NCBI GenBank assembly: GCA_016934225.1
Contig: JAFGTH010000249.1
Span: 1 to 10,093 of the forward strand
Reading direction: 5' to 3'
From: Lentisphaerota bacterium
GTDB lineage: Bacteria > Verrucomicrobiota > Kiritimatiellia > UBA8416 > JAFGTH01
DNA: 10,093 nucleotides
Shown here: positions 5,614 to 10,093 of the stretch, piece by piece
How positions within the stretch are numbered: the first letter of the stretch is position 1
How the letters are laid out: the number at the start of each line of letters is the position of its first letter
Program-made: the position numbers and the translations under genes
Notes under the pieces: generated by a model
Database searches by the model: none
The model's input: the letters and a program-made list of their open reading frames with translations, nothing else
Told to the model about the DNA's origin: nothing

Positions 5614-5744
5614 ATCTTCTCGCTCCGAACATAATATTCTGTATCGTAAATATTTGATATAACATGTTTTTTTAAGGATAAAGCAATCATTAATTTCAAT
5701 AAGAAACAATTTCGAAACTGACGAAATGATGTATATGATGTGTG
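5614..5744. other. AT-rich divergent region; candidate attI / array promoter
   Basis: This stretch is markedly AT-rich compared with its flanks and lies between the first cassette gene and the divergent integrase-like remnant, where attI and the cassette promoter would be. On the minus strand a GTTATAT heptamer (5657-5663) is identical to the candidate R' of attC-like site 3 and lies about 43 bases before the first cassette start. Several poor promoter-like pairs are present, for example TATCAA and TATTAT 17 bases apart upstream of ATG 5613, but none stands out. attI has no strong universal consensus, so this is positional inference. Confidence 0.35.
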
Positions 5745-5906
5745 ATGATTATGATTAATATGAATTGGAAAGTGGAAGGAATGCTCAAATTCAACCCGAA
5801 TCCGGATTGGCCGCATGGCTGTTTCCAAGTCCTTGCAGAAGCTGGTATTCCCGATAATCAACGGCCTCGACTTACATGCCCGGCGGGTACGTTCTCAATG
5901 CCTTGA
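5745..5906 (+). pseudogene. Possible 5' remnant of an integron integrase (tyrosine recombinase)
   Basis: A 53-codon plus-strand frame contains MNWKVEGMLKFNPNPDWPHG, then FQVLAEAGIPDNQRPR, and ends at TGA 5904. The pattern W..GCF..L.EAGIP...R resembles the start of the N-terminal SAM-like core-binding domain of tyrosine recombinases, where an L...G/GIP...R..Y..W/R..F pattern is common. A one-base shift after NQRP gives DLHARRVRSQCLD, closer to that expectation. Integrases are about 320 residues, so almost everything, including the catalytic R-H-R-Y residues, is absent. Orientation (divergent from the cassettes) and position are exactly as for intI. Identification rests on this short stretch and the context, so an unrelated short ORF is possible. 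Confidence 0.35.
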
Positions 5907-5971
5907 TCCTAATTGATCTGAACTCGTGTAATCAGCCGGGTTAGCATATCAACTCGATATTTTCTATCCAT

Positions 5972-5999
5972 TCCAACAAATCGGCTCCAACAAATCGGC
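5972..5999. repeat. Perfect 14-base tandem duplication
   Basis: TCCAACAAATCGGC occurs twice head to tail (5972-5985 and 5986-5999), between the integrase-like remnant and the 3' end of mnmG. It may mark a slippage or repair event at the junction where the rest of the integrase gene would have been. No function is apparent. Confidence 0.85.
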
Positions 6000-6041
6000 C
6001 AAATATATTCCAGTTTACTAATTAGTTTGTAACTCATTGAT

Positions 6042-7874
6042 TTAGAGCTGGTTGCGAATAGAAGCGGAATGCCGTCGCAGAAATACCGCCAATATGGATA
6101 TATCTGCGGGAGTAATTCCCGGAATTCTAACAGCCTGACCAAGAGTTCGAGGTCTGATACGAAGAAATTTCTCGCGAGCTTCGATACGTAGAGAAGGAGT
6201 GGATACATAATCAAAAGAATCAGGAATAAGAGTTGATTCGATACCTGACATGCGCGCAGCATCTTTTGTTTCACGCATGATATAGCCTTCATACTTTACA
6301 CGGTTCTCTAATTCGCAAACCAGGCGTCCGGAAAGACTATTTAGCGCACAAGGCAAATCGCCATATTTGACTTCAGGGCGCCGCAAGAGCTCAAGGCAAC
6401 TATGCGATCCCACGCGTAGTGAATTCAGACGTTTAATTTCTGTAGCTATTCGGAGTTCGGCTATATTCGTTTCTTTTAAAATCGCCTGATCCACTACACC
6501 TATCTCCCCTGCCCTGCCACACAAACGAAATTGTGCATTATCCTGTCGAAGCAATAAACGGCGCTCTGCACGGGAAGTGAACATCCTATACGGCTCATCA
6601 GTCCCCTTGGTCACCAAATCATCAATAAGAATGCCAATATACGCTTCATCGCGACGAAGAATGATTGGATTTTGATTCCTAACCATGCGGACAGCGTTGA
6701 TTGCCGCCATAAAACCTTGGGCCGCTGCCTCTTCATATCCGGTAGTGCCGTTGATTTGCCCGGCAAAGAACAATCCCTTGATGAGCTTTGTTTCGAGCGA
6801 CGGGAAAAGTTGAGTAGGATCACTGTAATCATATTCGATCGCATAGCCATATTTGATTATCCTGGCCGAAGCCAACCCGGGAATGGAAGCGACCAAAGCA
6901 TCCTGCACATCTCGAGGAAGGCTGTTGGAAATACCGTTCGGGTACGCAAGCGGACTGGTTACTCCCTCCGGTTCTATAAAAACGTGATGCGAAGCATGGT
7001 TGGGAAATTTAACGATCTTATCCTCCACAGACGGGCAATAGCGAACCCCCGTTCCAACGATGTGCCCACCATAAAGCGAACTTCGGGAAAGATTGGATCG
7101 AATAATTTCATGTGTTTTTGCGGTAGTGTGCGTAAGAAAACAGGGTATTTGCGCAGTTTCCGGATGTTCCACGTGGAACAATGAGGGCAATTCCAACGGG
7201 TCTGAAAATAATGGCGGAGGATAATCGCCCGGCTGAATCTCCATCGCGTTATAGTCAATGGTTACCTTGTCCAGGCGGGGCGGCGTACCGGTCTTAAGCC
7301 TTGATATTCGAAACCCTAATTCTCGTAGTTGTTCGGTAATACCATGTGATGCGGGGGCGCCATCGCCACCGCCAGGTTCTTTAACGTCGCCCACGTGTAT
7401 GGTCCCGCCGAGCGAAGTTCCTGGACAAAAGATAACAGCGGCGGAATAAAGTAATTCGCCGTTGTCCATGATTACACCGACGACAGTATTACTTTCTATA
7501 AGAAATTCTGTCATGAGTTGTTCGGCTATGTGAAGATTTGGAGTTGTTTCCAGCACATTTAACATTCGCTTGGAATATGCTGCTTTATCGCACTGAATTC
7601 TTGTAGCTCGAACGGCAGGTCCTTTTCGTGTATTGAGTGTTCGGAATTGGATTCCTGTTGCATCGGCGTTACGGCCTATTTCGCCACCTAACGCCTGAAG
7701 TTCGTGGACAAGATGAGATTTTGCTATACCTCCGATGGAAGGATTGCATGGCATACGGGCTACGGTTTCTTTTTTTGGAGTAATTAGGACAGTTTTGGCG
7801 CCAAGTCTTGCCGCAGCGAGGGCTGCTTCGCAGCCTGCATGTCCGCCGCCTACCACAATGATTTCGAAGTTCAT
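6042..7874 (-). CDS. mnmG: MnmG (GidA), tRNA uridine 5-carboxymethylaminomethyl modification enzyme
   Basis: The protein has 610 residues, normal length for the family. With MnmE it forms the cytosolic complex that installs (carboxymethyl)aminomethyl groups at C5 of wobble U34 in tRNAs, using FAD, NADH and methylene-tetrahydrofolate. The N-terminal FAD-binding motif GGGHAGCEAA is at 9-18, the MPCNPSIGG block at 41-49 and RKGPAVRATRIQCDK at 83-97. Later family blocks include FFAGQINGTTGYEEAAAQG, TSRAERRLLLRQDNA and the C-terminal RPRTLGQAVRIPGI, which belongs to the tRNA/MnmE-binding helical domain. The stop is TAA. It follows mnmE with a 65-base gap and probably shares its promoter. The array lies immediately downstream. 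The gene appears complete and intact. Confidence 0.97.
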   Translation of the reverse strand: MNFEIIVVGGGHAGCEAALAAARLGAKTVLITPKKETVARMPCNPSIGGIAKSHLVHELQALGGEIGRNADATGIQFRTLNTRKGPAVRATRIQCDKAAYSKRMLNVLETTPNLHIAEQLMTEFLIESNTVVGVIMDNGELLYSAAVIFCPGTSLGGTIHVGDVKEPGGGDGAPASHGITEQLRELGFRISRLKTGTPPRLDKVTIDYNAMEIQPGDYPPPLFSDPLELPSLFHVEHPETAQIPCFLTHTTAKTHEIIRSNLSRSSLYGGHIVGTGVRYCPSVEDKIVKFPNHASHHVFIEPEGVTSPLAYPNGISNSLPRDVQDALVASIPGLASARIIKYGYAIEYDYSDPTQLFPSLETKLIKGLFFAGQINGTTGYEEAAAQGFMAAINAVRMVRNQNPIILRRDEAYIGILIDDLVTKGTDEPYRMFTSRAERRLLLRQDNAQFRLCGRAGEIGVVDQAILKETNIAELRIATEIKRLNSLRVGSHSCLELLRRPEVKYGDLPCALNSLSGRLVCELENRVKYEGYIMRETKDAARMSGIESTLIPDSFDYVSTPSLRIEAREKFLRIRPRTLGQAVRIPGITPADISILAVFLRRHSASIRNQL

Positions 7875-7939
7875 TATTGTGTCATCTCATTAGGCAAACG
7901 GTCGGTTGATGGGGCAAGGGAAATTGATAATTGTTTCAT

Positions 7940-9304
7940 TTACTTTCCAACGCAGAATCGCGAAAACACTTTGGTTAACAAATCGTCTGTATAGAAATGC
8001 CCGGTGATTTCGCCGACTTTTTCGGTTGCTCTTCGTAATGCCGCCGCAGCCTCTGCCGCTGACTCTTCTCCGCGTTGTTTTAATAGTATCATACATTCGT
8101 TCAATTCGTTCTGTGCATATTGAATCATAGCTCTATGACGCTCTGAAATCGTTGCATGTGGCATTGTTGAGCCTGTTGAAATATTGATCATAACTTTGAG
8201 CGCATCACGCACGGTCTTAATGCCGGTTTCGTCATGGAGGCAGCATTCTACGCACCTCAAATTCACCGGAAAATCGCTTTTTCTCATAACAAGGCCAAGA
8301 TCCGCTTTGTTCAAAACAATTAACCAATGATCGGCATTGGGCCATTCTTCCGGCTTTTGACTCGCTTCTAATGGCGCTGATCCGTCTATGACTCGAATAT
8401 TGATACCGGCCGTGGCTATGGATTCTTTTGCGCGTCTGACACCATCTTGTTCCACTGTGCAACTGGCATCTCGAAGGCCAGCCGTATCAACATATCTCAC
8501 CGGTATGCCTTCTAATACGCTTTGTTCCTCGATTGTGTCTCTGGTGGTTCCCGGCGTCTCTGATACAATAGAGCGATTGCGTCCCAATAATCCATTCAAT
8601 AAAGTGGACTTGCCGGCATTTGGGGGACCGGATATGACTATTTTGAGGCCTTCTCTCAGAAGCACGCCTTCTTCCCATGTGTTCAATATTTCTTCAAGGG
8701 TCACATTAACATTCTCAACCAGTTCCGCTATCTTACGAAAATAGTCGTCGCCAAGATCTCCTTCTTCAAAATCCAAACTGTATTCGAGATCGGCAGCAGC
8801 GGTTAGCATTTTATCGTAACACGTTCTTATGTAATCACTTAGCTTTCCTTCAAGTTGTTCTATTGCCGAAGAGGCGGCGCGTTCGGACTGAGCGTTAATA
8901 AGATCTATCACTGCCTCCGCCTGGACAAGATCTATACGCCCGTTTAGAAACGCTCTTTTTGTAAACTCGCCCGGTTCTGCCATTCGGGCGCCGTGTCGGA
9001 GTACGGCCGATAGAATGCGGCGTGCGCAGATGCTACCGCCATGGCCCTGAATTTCAACAACGTCCTCACGTGTGTAACTATGCGGCGCTTTAAATACCAG
9101 CACTACAACTTCGTCAATATCATTGCCGTCGGCGACAAAACCATGCGCCATATTGTTTCCAGCAAGCGAGGATATGCGCCGGTTACAACGAATTATCTGA
9201 TCTGCTATTGCCAGACTTTCCGTGCCGGATATTCGTACTATGGCAATTCCGGCAGCGCCAGGCGCGGTAGATATACCCACAATCGTGTCCGAGTCAGCAT
9301 TCAT
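7940..9304 (-). CDS. mnmE: MnmE (TrmE), tRNA modification GTPase
   Basis: The protein has 454 residues, full length. It is the GTPase partner of MnmG in U34 tRNA modification. The N-terminal tetrahydrofolate-binding domain (about 1-118) has TIVGISTAPGAAGIAIVRIS, PHSYTREDVVEIQGHGG and EFTKRAFLNGRIDL. A helical domain surrounds an inserted G domain with G1 GPPNAGKS (226-233), G2 TPGTTRD (250-256), G3 DTAG (273-276) and G4 NKAD (332-335). The C-terminus ends in the catalytic C-x-G-K motif (FCVGK, 450-454). A GTG at 9325 would add seven residues; ATG 9304 was preferred because family members begin shortly before DTIVG. It is the first gene of the mnmE-mnmG pair. Confidence 0.97.
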   Translation of the reverse strand: MNADSDTIVGISTAPGAAGIAIVRISGTESLAIADQIIRCNRRISSLAGNNMAHGFVADGNDIDEVVVLVFKAPHSYTREDVVEIQGHGGSICARRILSAVLRHGARMAEPGEFTKRAFLNGRIDLVQAEAVIDLINAQSERAASSAIEQLEGKLSDYIRTCYDKMLTAAADLEYSLDFEEGDLGDDYFRKIAELVENVNVTLEEILNTWEEGVLLREGLKIVISGPPNAGKSTLLNGLLGRNRSIVSETPGTTRDTIEEQSVLEGIPVRYVDTAGLRDASCTVEQDGVRRAKESIATAGINIRVIDGSAPLEASQKPEEWPNADHWLIVLNKADLGLVMRKSDFPVNLRCVECCLHDETGIKTVRDALKVMINISTGSTMPHATISERHRAMIQYAQNELNECMILLKQRGEESAAEAAAALRRATEKVGEITGHFYTDDLLTKVFSRFCVGK

Positions 9305-9403
9305 GACCTGAAACCATAATGACACAGAGCGGGCTGTAACAAGCGGAAAATGGAGGCAAGTGCAAGATTAAAGGCTAACGTTTGGGGTCAAAATCGGAAG
9401 GCC

Positions 9404-9431
9404 ATTATACCGTAATGCAAGCTGGTGAGAA
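9404..9431 (-). promoter_or_regulatory. Candidate mnmE-mnmG promoter
   Basis: A perfect -10 box TATAAT (9404-9409, minus strand) is preceded at 16 bases by TTCTCA (9426-9431), a modest -35 match. The predicted start near 9397 leaves a leader of about 93 bases before mnmE ATG 9304. It is divergent from, and back to back with, the helicase promoter. Confidence 0.6.
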
Positions 9432-9444
9432 TCTGCGAAATGTA

Positions 9445-9473
9445 TTGACGCAGGTCGTATGGTAAAGTATGTG
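9445..9473 (+). promoter_or_regulatory. Candidate promoter of the helicase gene
   Basis: TTGACG (9445-9450) and TATGTG (9468-9473) are separated by 17 bases. The -35 match is good and the -10 match is partial. The helicase ATG is about 40 bases downstream of the predicted start. Confidence 0.5.
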
Positions 9474-9517
9474 CCGAACCGGAAACGGCGAAAATCCTGA
9501 GCGAGAAAGAATACTTG

Positions 9518-10093
9518 ATGAGCAGGTTTATGGTTGATCTCAATCCGGCACAGAGAAGAGCGGTTTGTTCGATAAAGGGTCCGCTTCTGGTACTGGCCGG
9601 AGCCGGTACGGGAAAAACCCGTGTTATTACCCATAGAATTGCTCATATGCTGGCAACCGGTATTTCGCCGAAAGCTATCCTCGCGGTTACGTTTACAAAC
9701 AAGGCTGCCGGCGAGATGAAGGAACGCCTTATCAGGCTCGTGCCGGGCAAGGCATCAAGAGAACTGACCGTCGGAACTTTTCACTCTTTTTGTGTTAGAT
9801 CGCTTCGTCAGTTTGCCGATCGCATAGGCATCAGCAAGAATTTTGGAATCTGTGATGCGGATGATCAACTGGTGGCTATAAAACAGGCATTGCGCGAGTT
9901 GCAAATTTCCGAAACAGAGATTCAGCCAAAGGCGTGTCTGGCTCGTGTATCACTATTGAAAAATCAGCTTGTCGCGCCGCACAAATTTATGAAATCCGAA
10001 GATGATTGGGAAAGGCTTATTGGCCGCGCGTATATGCGGTACGATCAGCGCCTTCGCGTGAGTGGTTTGCTGGATTTCGACGATTTGCTGCTA
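9518..10093 (+). CDS. UvrD/PcrA/Rep-type superfamily 1 DNA helicase, N-terminal part (3' end outside window)
   Basis: This is an ATP-dependent 3'-5' DNA helicase of repair and replication restart. The first 192 residues are visible. The Q-motif LNPAQRRAV (8-16) is followed by Walker A LAGAGTGKTR (26-35), motif Ia AVTFTNKAAGEMKER and motif Ib VGTFHSF. The window ends at LDFDDLLL, the block that precedes the Walker B DEYQ motif. Subdomain 1B sequence between these (DADDQLVAIKQAL) is typical. ATG 9518 was chosen; ATG 9530 (MVDLNPAQ), with AGCAGG three bases upstream, is an alternative. UvrD, PcrA and Rep cannot be told apart from this part. It is transcribed away from mnmE. Confidence 0.93.
   Translation, partial: MSRFMVDLNPAQRRAVCSIKGPLLVLAGAGTGKTRVITHRIAHMLATGISPKAILAVTFTNKAAGEMKERLIRLVPGKASRELTVGTFHSFCVRSLRQFADRIGISKNFGICDADDQLVAIKQALRELQISETEIQPKACLARVSLLKNQLVAPHKFMKSEDDWERLIGRAYMRYDQRLRVSGLLDFDDLLL

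Larger units (their letters stand above)
3009..5906 (-). mobile_element. Integron-like gene cassette array, apparently without functional integrase
   Basis: All cassette genes lie on the minus strand and are separated by sites with attC hallmarks: outer heptamers ending in AAC and beginning with GTTA, and inner complementary L-type arms. Small unrelated genes each sit between two such sites, two of the modules are toxin-antitoxin pairs, and one gene stop (TAA at 3700-3702) lies inside a GTCTAAC heptamer. All of these are typical of cassettes. A short plus-strand integrase-like remnant (5745-5906) sits divergently at the proximal end. Three of four modules show damage or decay, or flank it: a frameshift in the membrane protein, a nonsense codon in brnT and a missing integrase. 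The distal boundary is not defined; 3009 is simply the last gene of the presumed array. Confidence 0.6.

Noticed and set aside
5909..6292. Minus-strand ORF over the mnmG 3' end
   Set aside because: It is out of frame with mnmG, lies mostly inside it and has no family-like features.
9368..9646. Minus-strand ORF opposite the helicase start
   Set aside because: It overlaps both divergent promoters and the conserved Walker A coding region on the other strand.

Overview
The window is bacterial chromosome. No phylum can be assigned from the sequence alone. Housekeeping anchors sit at the right: mnmE and mnmG (tRNA wobble-uridine modification) on the minus strand, and the 5' half of a divergent UvrD/PcrA/Rep-type helicase on the plus strand that runs off the window. 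A tRNA-Pro(UGG) gene with encoded CCA and an MFS transporter lie on the left, also on the minus strand. The extreme left holds the C-terminal part of an unrecognised plus-strand protein and a decayed minus-strand gene.

The unusual part is about 3.0-5.9 kb, between mnmG and the MFS gene. I read it as a small, apparently decaying integron cassette array on the minus strand. From high to low coordinates it runs: an AT-rich attI-like stretch (about 5614-5744); a frameshifted three-helix membrane protein (5175-5613); attC-like site 1 (5105-5167); a BrnT/BrnA toxin-antitoxin pair whose toxin has an in-frame TGA (4545-5055); attC-like site 2 (4384-4535); a zinc-ribbon membrane protein (3700-4362) whose stop codon lies inside the next R''-type heptamer; a weaker attC-like site 3 (3635-3705); and a RelE-like toxin / XRE antitoxin pair (3009-3624). 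Divergent from the array, where an integron integrase should lie, there is only a 53-codon plus-strand remnant (5745-5906). This suggests the integrase gene was lost and the array fixed. No attC was found beyond the RelE/XRE pair, so the distal end of the array is undefined; two palindromes fill that junction.

Both toxin genes carry their own promoter with overlapping inverted repeats, as autoregulated toxin-antitoxin operons do. In both, the predicted transcription start falls within a few bases of the ATG, which suggests leaderless toxin mRNAs. All genes from mnmE down to the tRNA are co-oriented, so read-through from mnmEG could supply transcription to cassettes without a promoter. The attC/integron reading rests on core heptamers, paired inverted repeats, gene-to-site spacing and orientation. 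Integrase identity is the weakest link.
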